Shown: piece after piece, positions 34,287-41,675 of the stretch
How positions within the stretch are numbered: the stretch's first letter is position 1
Layout: every line of letters begins with the position of its first letter
Origin: Jannaschia sp. W003
GTDB lineage: Bacteria > Pseudomonadota > Alphaproteobacteria > Rhodobacterales > Rhodobacteraceae
NCBI RefSeq assembly: GCF_025144335.1
Contig: NZ_CP083539.1
Location: forward strand, 373,501 to 437,500
Reading direction: 5' to 3'
DNA: 64,000 bases
Program-made: the position numbers and the translations under genes
The notes under the pieces: model-generated
Databases searched by the model: none
Seen by the model: only the letters and a program-made list of their open reading frames with translations
Told to the model about the DNA's origin: nothing

Positions 34287-35958
34287 CCTGCGCCACCTCC
34301 TCGGGCTGCGCGGCAGCGGGCGCGGAGCGGAGCGCGAAACCCTCGTAGCCCCCCGCCGCAGTCTCTTCCAGAATCCGGCGATAGGCCCGGATTCCCCCGG
34401 AATAGGGCATGAAGACGCGCGGCTTCCCGGCCATCTCGCCGCCATTGTAGAAGCTGTCCGCGGTCATGTAGAGCGTCTCGCGCGCGCGCTCCTGCACGTG
34501 CGCCGTCCAAGACTGCTCGGCCTCGGGCGTGGCCTCGATCTCGACCTCGCCCCGGCGCTTCATCCCCGCCAGGAGGTCCGTGAACCAGTCCACCTGCTCC
34601 TCGATCGAGACCATCACGTTCGACAGCACCGACGGCGAGCCGGGGCCGGCGACGACGAGCATGTTGGGAAAGCCCGCCGTGGCAACGCCGAGCTGCGTGA
34701 GCGGACCCTCGGCCCACTTCTCGCGCAGGAGCTGGCCGCCCCGCCCCGCGATCCGGGGCTTCAGGAGCGAGCCGGTGAGGGCGTCGAAGCCGGTGGCGAA
34801 GATCACCAGATCGAGGTCGTGGTGCGCCTTGGCGGTGCGGATGCCGCTCTCGGTGAACTCTAGGATCGGGAACTCCCGCAGGTCGGCCAGGGTCACGTTC
34901 GGGCGGTTGAACGCCTCGAAGTAGCCGCTGTCCACCGACGGGCGCCGGGTGCCGAAGTGGTGAGTGCGCGGGATCAGCTTCTCGCGGGTCTCGGGATCGT
35001 GGACGCGCTCGCCGATGCGGCGGTGCAGGAAGGCGGAGGCGACCGCGTTGGCCTCCGCATCGAGCAGGATGTCGGGATAGGTCAGTGCGAAGCCGAAGCC
35101 GAGCCGGTGATAGGCCGCCTCGAAGGCCGCCTCGCGGTCGGCCTCGGGCACGTCGAGGGTGCGGACCTTCGCCGGCTTGAAGCCCAGCCCCGTGGGCGAG
35201 TTCCGCATGAGCGCCCGGCGCGCGGCGTAGTCCGCCTTGACCGCGCGGTCCTCCTCGTCGGTGAGCGGCGCGTTGGCGGCCGGCACGCTGTAGTTGGCGG
35301 TGCGCTGGAACACGGTGAGATGCTCGGCCGACTGCGCGATCACCGGGGTCATCTGCATGCCGGAGCTGCCCGTGCCGACGATGCCCACGCGCTTGCCCGC
35401 GTAATCCACGCCGCCCTTGGGCCACTGGGCGCTGACCACGACCTCGCCGCGGAACGCGTCCTGCCCCGGATAGTCGGGCAGCTTCGGCGCCGAGAGCTGG
35501 CCGAGGCAAAGCAGCAGGAACCGCGCGCTCCAGCGCCGCCCGTCCTCGGTCTTGACGGTCCAGCGGGCGGCGGCCTCGTCGTAGTCGGCGCGCGCCACGC
35601 GGGCGTTCAGCACCACGTCGCGGCGCAGGTCGAAGCGGTCGGCGACGTGCTCGACGTATCGGAGGATCTCGGGCTGGGTCGGATAGCGCTCGGTCCAGCG
35701 CCACTCCTGCTCCAGTTCGGGCGAGAAGCTGTAGGAGTAGTCGTAGCTCTCCACGTCGCAGCGCGCGCCCGGGTAGCGGTTATGGTTCCAGACCCCGCCG
35801 ATGCCGTCCGAGGCCTCCAGCACGGTGGCGCCGATCCCCGCCTCGCGCAGCGCGTGCAGCGCCCGCAGCCCCGCGAGCCCCGCCCCGACGATGAGTGTCT
35901 CGACCTGCTCCACCGGGCCGCTCCCTGCCGCATCCGGCGCGACTCGGCGCCGCGCCAT
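34279..35958 (-). CDS. Flavin monooxygenase of the Baeyer-Villiger type
   Basis: A 559-residue FAD/NADPH enzyme similar along its length to phenylacetone and cyclohexanone monooxygenases, which insert oxygen next to a ketone to give an ester or lactone. The FAD site is IVGAGLAGLRAL (GxGxxG at 25-30), the second family fingerprint GGVWNHNRYPGARCD is intact (54-68), the NADPH site is GIVGTGSSGMQ (195-200), and FATGFDALTGSLL is conserved. The first fingerprint FxGxxxHxxxWP reads FRGEVVVSAQWP (169-180), so its His is Val175. ATG at 35958 has GGTGAG upstream; GTG at 35976 is possible. It heads the ten-gene minus-strand operon. Confidence 0.9.
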   Translation of the reverse strand: MARRRVAPDAAGSGPVEQVETLIVGAGLAGLRALHALREAGIGATVLEASDGIGGVWNHNRYPGARCDVESYDYSYSFSPELEQEWRWTERYPTQPEILRYVEHVADRFDLRRDVVLNARVARADYDEAAARWTVKTEDGRRWSARFLLLCLGQLSAPKLPDYPGQDAFRGEVVVSAQWPKGGVDYAGKRVGIVGTGSSGMQMTPVIAQSAEHLTVFQRTANYSVPAANAPLTDEEDRAVKADYAARRALMRNSPTGLGFKPAKVRTLDVPEADREAAFEAAYHRLGFGFALTYPDILLDAEANAVASAFLHRRIGERVHDPETREKLIPRTHHFGTRRPSVDSGYFEAFNRPNVTLADLREFPILEFTESGIRTAKAHHDLDLVIFATGFDALTGSLLKPRIAGRGGQLLREKWAEGPLTQLGVATAGFPNMLVVAGPGSPSVLSNVMVSIEEQVDWFTDLLAGMKRRGEVEIEATPEAEQSWTAHVQERARETLYMTADSFYNGGEMAGKPRVFMPYSGGIRAYRRILEETAAGGYEGFALRSAPAAAQPEEVAQDG

Positions 35959-35976
35959 ACTCACCGATACAATCAC

Positions 35977-35990
35977 ATACTGACGAGTAT
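35977..35990. promoter_or_regulatory. Perfect palindrome, candidate TetR-type operator
   Basis: ATACTGACGAGTAT has five-base arms that pair perfectly (ATACT/AGTAT) around GACG. It lies 19 bases upstream of the monooxygenase start, in an A+T-rich island within G+C-rich DNA, and 65 bases from the end of a TetR-type gene. Position and symmetry suit an operator for that regulator. Binding is inference. Confidence 0.5.
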
Positions 35991-36055
35991 TCTGGCTAGA
36001 AGTTTTTGCGCCGCCCGTAATCGCGGCAGCTGCGGACCCGGAGCCGGCGGGTGCC

Positions 36056-36694
36056 CTAGGGCGCGGATTCCACCTCGTCGCCCGCGAGGATGTGGAGGAT
36101 GATCCCGGTCATCTTCCCGGACAGCGCTTCGGCCGTCAGGGGGCCGTCGGCGTGGAACCAGAACGTCGACCAGCTCACCGCGCCCACGATCGCAAAGGCG
36201 GCCACGCGCGGGTCGGGCAGGGCGACGCCGCCGTCGCGCGCCGCCCCGGCCACCAGCGTCTCCATCCGCGCCATGAACGTCTGGCGCAAGGCGGCGAGCT
36301 CGCGCGCGTGCTCGGGCAGGAGGTTCTTCTCCTCGCGGATGTTGACCGCGATGTTCTTCTGGGTCCGAAGCACCGAGGCCACGTAGCGCGGCGCGAACCG
36401 CTGCATCGTGGCGAGCGTGGGCGCGCCCTCTGCCAGCGCCGCCTCGATCTCATCGAGCGCGCTGCGAATGCCCACGCCACAGATCTCGGCCAAGAGCTGC
36501 GGCTTCGAGCCGAAGTTGGTGTACACGAACGGCTTGGTGACCCCAAGCCGCGCCGCCACGTCGTCGAGCGTGGTGTTGGTGTAGCCGCGCTCGTAGAAGA
36601 GGTCGGTGGCCGCATCGAGCGTGCGCTGGCGCTTGAGCGCCGCCACCTCGTCGCGCACCTTCGGCCTGCCCCGCCGCGCCGTCGTGTCAGTCAT
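36056..36694 (-). CDS. TetR/AcrR-family transcriptional regulator
   Basis: A 212-residue regulator. The N-terminal helix-turn-helix is typical (LDAATDLFYERGYTNTTLDD then VAARLGVTKPFVYTNFGSK). The C-terminal ligand domain ends near GKMTGIILHILAGDE and resembles the TetR_C domains of regulators of acyl-CoA catabolic genes. It sits between the monooxygenase operon (same strand, downstream) and the hydrolase operon (divergent, start 36810), which makes it the likely repressor of both. The 115 bases between its start and 36810 would hold two promoters. Confidence 0.92.
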   Translation of the reverse strand: MTDTTARRGRPKVRDEVAALKRQRTLDAATDLFYERGYTNTTLDDVAARLGVTKPFVYTNFGSKPQLLAEICGVGIRSALDEIEAALAEGAPTLATMQRFAPRYVASVLRTQKNIAVNIREEKNLLPEHARELAALRQTFMARMETLVAGAARDGGVALPDPRVAAFAIVGAVSWSTFWFHADGPLTAEALSGKMTGIILHILAGDEVESAP

Positions 36695-36809
36695 CCGCGC
36701 CTCCGCCCGTGTGGAGCGCCCCGGGGGAGCGCCATGCAGACGCTTGCGCGAATGCCTCCGGCGCATCATACCTGCCGGTAGCCACGCGTACCAGTCGGAA
36801 GCCGCCGCG

Positions 36810-37727
36810 ATGCCCGTCGATCCCTGCTTCGACGACCTGCTCTCAGACCCCCGCAACACGGTGCGCCCGCCGCCCGCCCACGTGCCACTCGCGCGCGTCC
36901 GCGCGGCGGCCGACGCGGCGATGGCGCAGGGGGACGCGCCCGCCATGGCGAGCGTCCGCGACGATGCGATGCCCTGCGGCACCCACCACGTCCCGGTCCG
37001 CCACTACCGCCCCACCGATGCGGCCGCGCTGCCGGCGATCCTGTTCTGCCACGGCGGCGGCTTCGTGTGGGGCTCGATCGAGACCCACGACGGCCTCTGC
37101 CGCCGCCTCGCCGCCGCCACCGGCGCGGCGGTGGCGAGCGTGGGCTACCGGCTGGCGCCCGAGACCCCGTTCCCCGGCCCCGTGGAGGACGCCCGCGCCG
37201 CGTTGCGCCACCTCGCGGGGGCGGACGGCATCGACGGCGGCGCGCTCGCCTTGTGCGGCGACAGCGCCGGCGCCGCGATCTGCGCCAGCCTCGCCAAACT
37301 GGCCCCGCGCGACGGCATCGCGCTGCGCCACCTGGCCCTCCTCTACCCCGCCCTCGATCCGGCCTGCGACACGCCCAGCCAGCACGCGCTGGCCGATGGC
37401 CCGCTGCTGACCCGCGACGCGATGCGCTGGTTCTGGAGCGCCTACCTTGGGGACGCCGAACCGGGCGACGACCGCCTCCCCCTCCACCCCGCCGGGCTGG
37501 AGCACCTGCCCCCCACGATCATCGCCACCGCCGAGTTCGACCCCCTGCGCGACGAGGGCGCGGCGCTGGCCGAGCGGCTTCGCGCCCTCGGCACCGACGT
37601 CGTGCTGCGATGCGTGCCGGGCATGGTGCACGGCTTCCTGTCGCTGCCCGCCGCCTCGCCCGTCGCCGATGCGGCGATGCACGAGGTCCACGCCCGCCTC
37701 CGCACCGCCCTCGCCGGGAGATCCTGA
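36810..37727 (+). CDS. Alpha/beta hydrolase of the hormone-sensitive lipase family
   Basis: A 305-residue esterase. The oxyanion motif FCHGGGFVWGS, nucleophile elbow GDSAGAA, acid Asp in TAEFDPLRDEG and catalytic His in VPGMVHGFLS form a complete catalytic set of the HSL group (Abhydrolase_3). No signal peptide, so cytosolic. ATG at 36810 follows a 115-base divergent promoter region. As the first plus-strand gene next to a Baeyer-Villiger-type enzyme, it is a natural candidate to open the ester or lactone product; that assignment is inference. Confidence 0.9.
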   Translation: MPVDPCFDDLLSDPRNTVRPPPAHVPLARVRAAADAAMAQGDAPAMASVRDDAMPCGTHHVPVRHYRPTDAAALPAILFCHGGGFVWGSIETHDGLCRRLAAATGAAVASVGYRLAPETPFPGPVEDARAALRHLAGADGIDGGALALCGDSAGAAICASLAKLAPRDGIALRHLALLYPALDPACDTPSQHALADGPLLTRDAMRWFWSAYLGDAEPGDDRLPLHPAGLEHLPPTIIATAEFDPLRDEGAALAERLRALGTDVVLRCVPGMVHGFLSLPAASPVADAAMHEVHARLRTALAGRS

Positions 37728-37728
37728 C

Positions 37729-38523
37729 ATGGCCCGCCGCTTCATCGACCTTTCGGTCGCCCTCGACGCCGAGATCGTCTCCGATCCGCCCTTGATCCGG
37801 CCCGAGATCGAGTATCTCGGCCACGGCGACACCGCGGACCAAGTGGCCGGGTTCTTCCCCGGCCTGCGCCGCGACCAGCTGCCCCAGGGCGAGGGTTGGG
37901 CCATCGAGCGCCTGCGGATCGCCACCCACAACGGCACCCATCTCGATGCCCCCTACCACCATCACTCCACCATGAACCGCCGCCTCGTCCCCGGCGGCGA
38001 GCCGGCGGCCACGATCGACGAGGTGCCGCTGGAGTGGTGCTTCGCGCCCGGCGTGCGCATCGACTTCCGCCACCTGCCCGACGGCTACGTCGCCACCGCC
38101 GGCGACGTGGAGGCGGAGCTGCGGCGCATCGGCCACGACCTCGCCCCCCTCGACATCGTGGTGGTGAACACCGCGGCGGCCGCCCACTACGGCGCCGACG
38201 ACTACATCCACCGGGGCTGCGGCGTGGGCCGCGAGGCGACCCTGTGGCTGCTCGAGCGCGGCGTGCGCGTCACCGGAACCGACGCCTGGTCCTGGGATGC
38301 CCCGTTCTCGCACACGGCTGCTCGCTGGAAGCGGGAGCGCGATCCCGCGGTCATCTGGGAAGGCCACCGCGCCTCGATGGAGATCGGCTACTGCCACATG
38401 GAGAAGCTCGCCAACCTCGACCAACTCCCCGACCACGGCTTCACGGTCAGCTGCTTCCCCTACAAGATCCGCGGCGCCTCGGCCGGGTTCACCCGCGCCG
38501 TCGCCATCCTCGAGGACGCCTAG
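37729..38523 (+). CDS. Cyclase-family metal-dependent hydrolase
   Basis: A 264-residue protein of the cyclase/kynurenine-formamidase-like family (PF04199). The metal-binding motif HNGTHLDAPYHHH is intact near residues 64-76, and the N-terminus (FIDLSVALDAEIVSDPPLIR) is typical. A short insert GCGVGREATLWLLERGVRVT and TDAWSWDAPF match the larger subgroup of this family. It starts one base after the preceding stop and ends one base before the FAH-family start. Members hydrolyse amides, lactones or cyclic diketones, so it may act on the ring-opening step of the pathway. Confidence 0.88.
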   Translation: MARRFIDLSVALDAEIVSDPPLIRPEIEYLGHGDTADQVAGFFPGLRRDQLPQGEGWAIERLRIATHNGTHLDAPYHHHSTMNRRLVPGGEPAATIDEVPLEWCFAPGVRIDFRHLPDGYVATAGDVEAELRRIGHDLAPLDIVVVNTAAAAHYGADDYIHRGCGVGREATLWLLERGVRVTGTDAWSWDAPFSHTAARWKRERDPAVIWEGHRASMEIGYCHMEKLANLDQLPDHGFTVSCFPYKIRGASAGFTRAVAILEDA

Positions 38524-38524
38524 G

Positions 38525-39424
38525 GTGCGCCTCGCCACCGTGGTCCACGAAGGCGCCGGGATCGTTGTGGCCGCCGCTGGCGAAGATGCGCTGGTGGATC
38601 TCACCCGCGCCTGCGGATTCCGCGACATGATGGCGCTGATCGAGGGCGGCCCGGCGGCGCTGGTTGCGGCGCGCGCCGCCCTCCAGCGGGCGCCGCGCAT
38701 TCCGCTGGACGCCGTCGCCTTCCGCGCGCCCCTCCGCCCCGCGCAGCTGCGCGACTGCCTTGCCTTCGAGGCGCACCTCCTCAACGCCTTCGCCCGCGCC
38801 CGCGAGATGACGGGGCGCGCCTTCGAGATCCCCGACGTCTGGTACCGCCAGCCGATCTATTACAAGAGCAACCGTTTCTCGGTGATCGGCCACGGGGAGG
38901 ACGTACGCTGGCCCGCCTACAGCGGGCACATGGACCTGGAGTTGGAGCTGGCCGCCGTGATCGGCCGCGGTGGGCGCGACATTTCCCCCGAGGAGGCGCC
39001 CGCGCACATCTTCGGCTATACGGTCTTCAACGACCTGACGGCCCGCGACGCGCAGATGGCTGAGATGGCCGGCCAGCTCGGCCCCGCCAAGGGCAAGGAC
39101 TTCGACACCGGCAACGTGCTCGGCCCCTTCATCCTGACCGCCGACGAGGTGCCCCATCCGGCGGCGCTGGAGATGCGCGTCTCGGTGAACGGCGAGCGCT
39201 GGGGCGGCGGCAACTCCCGCGCCATGCACCACGACTTCGCGGCGATCATCTCTTATGTCTCCGCCAGCGAGACCCTCCACCCCGGCGAGGTGATCGGCTC
39301 GGGCACCGTGGGCACGGGATGCGGACTGGAGCTGGGCCGACGGCTAGCGGACGGCGACCGAATGGAGCTGTGGATCGAAGGGATCGGCACCCTCGCTAAC
39401 CGCATCGTGCGACCGGGCCGGTGA
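38525..39424 (+). CDS. Fumarylacetoacetate hydrolase family protein
   Basis: A 299-residue FAH-family enzyme, a metal-dependent group that cleaves C-C bonds of 3-oxo or 2-oxo acids or decarboxylates and hydrates them. Metal ligands fit HMDLELELAAVIGRG (the paired Glu) and YTVFNDLTARDAQ (Asp). Further typical parts are GKDFDTGNVLGPFIL and GEVIGSGTVGTGCG. GTG at 38525 was chosen because it follows the cyclase-family stop closely. It is the last gene before the non-coding end of the island and forms a three-gene operon with the two hydrolases. Confidence 0.9.
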   Translation: MRLATVVHEGAGIVVAAAGEDALVDLTRACGFRDMMALIEGGPAALVAARAALQRAPRIPLDAVAFRAPLRPAQLRDCLAFEAHLLNAFARAREMTGRAFEIPDVWYRQPIYYKSNRFSVIGHGEDVRWPAYSGHMDLELELAAVIGRGGRDISPEEAPAHIFGYTVFNDLTARDAQMAEMAGQLGPAKGKDFDTGNVLGPFILTADEVPHPAALEMRVSVNGERWGGGNSRAMHHDFAAIISYVSASETLHPGEVIGSGTVGTGCGLELGRRLADGDRMELWIEGIGTLANRIVRPGR

Positions 39425-39647
39425 TGCACGGGGGACATCCGGAAACCGTGTGGCGGCGCAGGGCGCCGATCGCTCACCGGACATCTGAAGTGTATCGGAT
39501 GGTCGTGGTAGATGAGCCTGACAACGAGGGATGCTCCTGGAACCCTGCCGAACCGTTGGACAACATCTTGAAATTGTGAGCGCCACCAATGGCGGAACGG
39601 TTGGGGTTGGACACAGTCAACTGATTGAACTAGAACGTCAATTTCTA
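39425..39647. other. Non-coding right end of the island, reduced G+C
   Basis: No gene can be supported. The stretch is visibly less G+C-rich than its neighbours (for example GTCAACTGATTGAACTAGAA near 39616) and contains two copies of an ATGTCCGG-like word on the minus strand near 39430 and 39480. It lies immediately left of the partial tRNA copy, where island ends often keep decayed integrase or IS fragments, but nothing is readable. Confidence 0.4.
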
Positions 39648-39677
39648 TCCTGCCGGGATCACCACTATCTCCCAGAA
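39648..39677 (+). repeat. Right attachment-site repeat (attR-like), partial tRNA-Arg copy
   Basis: Thirty bases beginning TCCTGCCGGGATCACCAC, matching 13482-13511 (the tRNA-Arg 3' end and flank) at 27 of 30 positions in the same orientation. The upstream part of a tRNA is absent here, so this is a fragment rather than a second gene. Core genes begin about 110 bases later. Confidence 0.75.
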
Positions 39678-39786
39678 GCGCCAGGCACGGCAGTCGAACG
39701 CGCGCGTACCGCGCCCCGCCGCTGCCCCCAACCTCCCCCCCACTTCGACGGCTTCCCGCCGCCGCGCGCCGCGCTAGGGTGGCGCC

Positions 39787-41061
39787 ATGACCGCCGCCCC
39801 GTCCGATCCCCCCGCCTTCCTCCGGCGCCTCTTCCGCGAGGCCGTGGCCGTGGCCGACCCGATGCGCGTGGTCGCCCCGCACCTGCCCGGGCGTCCCGCG
39901 GGGCGCACGCTGGTGACTGGTGCGGGCAAGGCCTCGGCGCGCATGGCCGAGGCGGTCGAGGCCGCGTGGGGCCCCTGCAAGGGCCTCGTGATCACCCGCT
40001 ACGGCTACGTCCGCCCCACCCGGGGCATCGAGATCGCCGAGGCCGCCCACCCGGTGCCCGACGCCGCCGGGGTCGCGGCCACGGAGCGGATGCTCGCGCG
40101 GGTGGCGGGGCTGGCGCGGGACGACCTCGTGCTGGCGCTGATCTCGGGCGGCGGCTCGGCGCTGCTCTGCGCGCCCGCGGCGGGCCTGACGCTGGACGAC
40201 AAGCGGGCGGTGAACGCCGCCCTCCTCGCCTCGGGGGCGGCGATCGGGGCGATGAACGTGGTGCGCAAGCACCTGAGCCGCGTGAAGGGCGGACGGCTCG
40301 CGGCGGCCTGCCACCCGGCCCGCGTGGTCTCGCTGCTGATCTCCGACGTGCCGGGCGACGATCCCGGCGAGATCGCCTCGGGCCCCACGGTGGGCGAGGC
40401 GTCCACCCCCGCCGACGCCCTGGCGGTCCTCGCGCGCTACGGCGTGGACGTGCCCGAGGCGGCGCGCCGGGCGCTGGAGCGGGCCCCGGACGCGGTGCCC
40501 CCGGGCGACCCCCGGCTGGCCCGCGCGGAGACCCGCGTCATCGCCGCCCCCGCCCGGTCGCTCGCCGCGGCGGCCGCGGTGGCCGGGGCCGAAGGCGTCG
40601 ACGTCCGCATCCTCGGCGACGCGCTCGAGGGCGAGGCGCGCGCGCTGGCCGCTTCGCAGGCACGCATGGCGCTCGGCCTGCGGGACGAGGCGGCGCGGAG
40701 CGGGCGGCCCATCCTGCTCCTGTCGGGCGGGGAGTGCACCGTCACGCGGCGCGGCGACGGGACCGGCGGGCCGAACGCCGAGTTCGCGCTCGCCGCCGCG
40801 CTCGCGCTGGAGGGGGCGCCCGGCATCCACGTGCTCGCCTGCGACACCGACGGCGTCGACGGCGCCGCCGAGGTCGCGGGCGCCTGCGCGGGGCCGGAGA
40901 CCCTCGCGCGCGGGCGCGCCGCCGGGGCGGACCCTGCCGCCGCCCTCGCGCGCAACGACGCCCACGGCTTCTTCGCCGCCGCCGGCGGACAGGTCGTGAC
41001 GGGCCCGACCCTCACCAACGTCAACGATTTCCGCGCGTTTCTGGTGGCGCCCGGCGCGTGA
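39787..41061 (+). CDS. Glycerate 2-kinase (MOFRL/GckA type)
   Basis: A 424-residue cytosolic kinase of the glycerate kinase II (MOFRL) family, which phosphorylates D-glycerate to 2-phosphoglycerate in glyoxylate, serine-cycle or hydroxypyruvate metabolism. Conserved parts are LISGGGSALLCAP, KHLSRVKGGRLAAACHPARV, SDVPGDDPGEIASGPT, LSGGECTV and the C-terminal TGGPNAEFALAAAL with ACDTDGVDGAA. Length is typical. It is the first core gene after the island. A hairpin follows its stop before the convergent NDUFS4-like gene. Confidence 0.93.
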   Translation: MTAAPSDPPAFLRRLFREAVAVADPMRVVAPHLPGRPAGRTLVTGAGKASARMAEAVEAAWGPCKGLVITRYGYVRPTRGIEIAEAAHPVPDAAGVAATERMLARVAGLARDDLVLALISGGGSALLCAPAAGLTLDDKRAVNAALLASGAAIGAMNVVRKHLSRVKGGRLAAACHPARVVSLLISDVPGDDPGEIASGPTVGEASTPADALAVLARYGVDVPEAARRALERAPDAVPPGDPRLARAETRVIAAPARSLAAAAAVAGAEGVDVRILGDALEGEARALAASQARMALGLRDEAARSGRPILLLSGGECTVTRRGDGTGGPNAEFALAAALALEGAPGIHVLACDTDGVDGAAEVAGACAGPETLARGRAAGADPAAALARNDAHGFFAAAGGQVVTGPTLTNVNDFRAFLVAPGA

Positions 41062-41071
41062 GCCGCGGCCC

Positions 41072-41090
41072 GGGGGCGGGTGCCGCCCCG
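41072..41090. terminator. Possible bidirectional terminator hairpin
   Basis: GGGGCGG pairs with CCGCCCC around a three-base loop (41073-41089). It sits in the 30-base gap between the convergent glycerate kinase and NDUFS4-like genes. There is no T-run, so its action as an intrinsic terminator is uncertain. Confidence 0.4.
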
Positions 41091-41091
41091 C

Positions 41092-41403
41092 CTAGTGCGT
41101 CCAGGATCCCCGGCGGTGGGTGGCGAAGTTCTCGCCGTAGCCGCCGGTGCGGATGTTGTGCTTGCGGCCCTGGGGGCGCAGCAGCACGTAGTCGATGCCG
41201 CGGTCCTTGGCGTAGCCTTCCGCCTCGGCCTGGGTCTCGAAGCGCAGCCGCACCTGGGCCTGGGTGTCGCGCGAGCCGGTCCAGCCCGTGAGCGGGTCGA
41301 TCTCGCGGGGCACCTCGGGCACGAACTCCAGCACCCAGTCGCGGGTCTTGGCGGTGCCCGACGACATCGCGGTCTTGGCGGGTCTGTAGATGCGGGCGCG
41401 CAT
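41092..41403 (-). CDS. NDUFS4-like NADH dehydrogenase accessory subunit
   Basis: A 103-residue protein of the ETC complex I subunit family (18-kDa NDUFS4 homologue), an accessory of NADH:ubiquinone oxidoreductase found in alphaproteobacteria and mitochondria. The signature is visible as [20 protein letters not shown] at the N-terminus, [20 protein letters not shown] and the C-terminal [17 protein letters not shown]. It binds at the matrix-side (cytoplasmic) arm of complex I. It stands alone, away from other nuo genes. Confidence 0.93.
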   Translation of the reverse strand: MRARIYRPAKTAMSSGTAKTRDWVLEFVPEVPREIDPLTGWTGSRDTQAQVRLRFETQAEAEGYAKDRGIDYVLLRPQGRKHNIRTGGYGENFATHRRGSWTH

Positions 41404-41675
41404 GGGCAGGCTCCTGGGCGGGGTCGCGCCTCCTTAGCCGCCCGGACCCGGCCCGCGCAAGCGACCGCCGACCGGACCCGAAGAGCGAGGGGTGGGGTGG
41501 GTATCGGACCCGGCCGACGTCCGCGCCGCTGCGCCCCGCGACCCTACACGCGGCGGGCGAACCCGGCAAGGAATCGGCCTCCCCGCGCTTTCCCCGCGCC
41601 CGCCCCGCCGGCCTTGATTCGAAGGCCCCGAGCGACGACATTCCCGGGGCATCCCCAGCCCGAGAGCCGCCGCCC

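Larger units (their letters stand above)
13482..39677. mobile_element. Probable 26-kb genomic island at tRNA-Arg(CCT)
   Basis: The segment is bounded by an intact tRNA-Arg on the left and a partial direct copy of its 3' end on the right. Its left 3.6 kb is transposase debris with visibly lower G+C, followed by a sugar-transport operon and a degradative CoA-ester cluster, both typical cargo of metabolic islands. Core-type genes resume at 39787. No tyrosine integrase or excisionase is readable at either end, so the element is probably immobile and old, which fits the three mismatches between the end repeats. Boundaries are an inference from the repeat. Confidence 0.65.

Noticed and set aside
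39648..39677. A second tRNA gene at the right repeat
   Set aside because: Only the 3' acceptor and T-stem end is present, with two changes inside it, and there is no D-arm or anticodon arm upstream.
41404..41675. An SOS (LexA) box in front of uvrB
   Set aside because: No GTTC-N7-GTTC or similar repeat is present in this gap.
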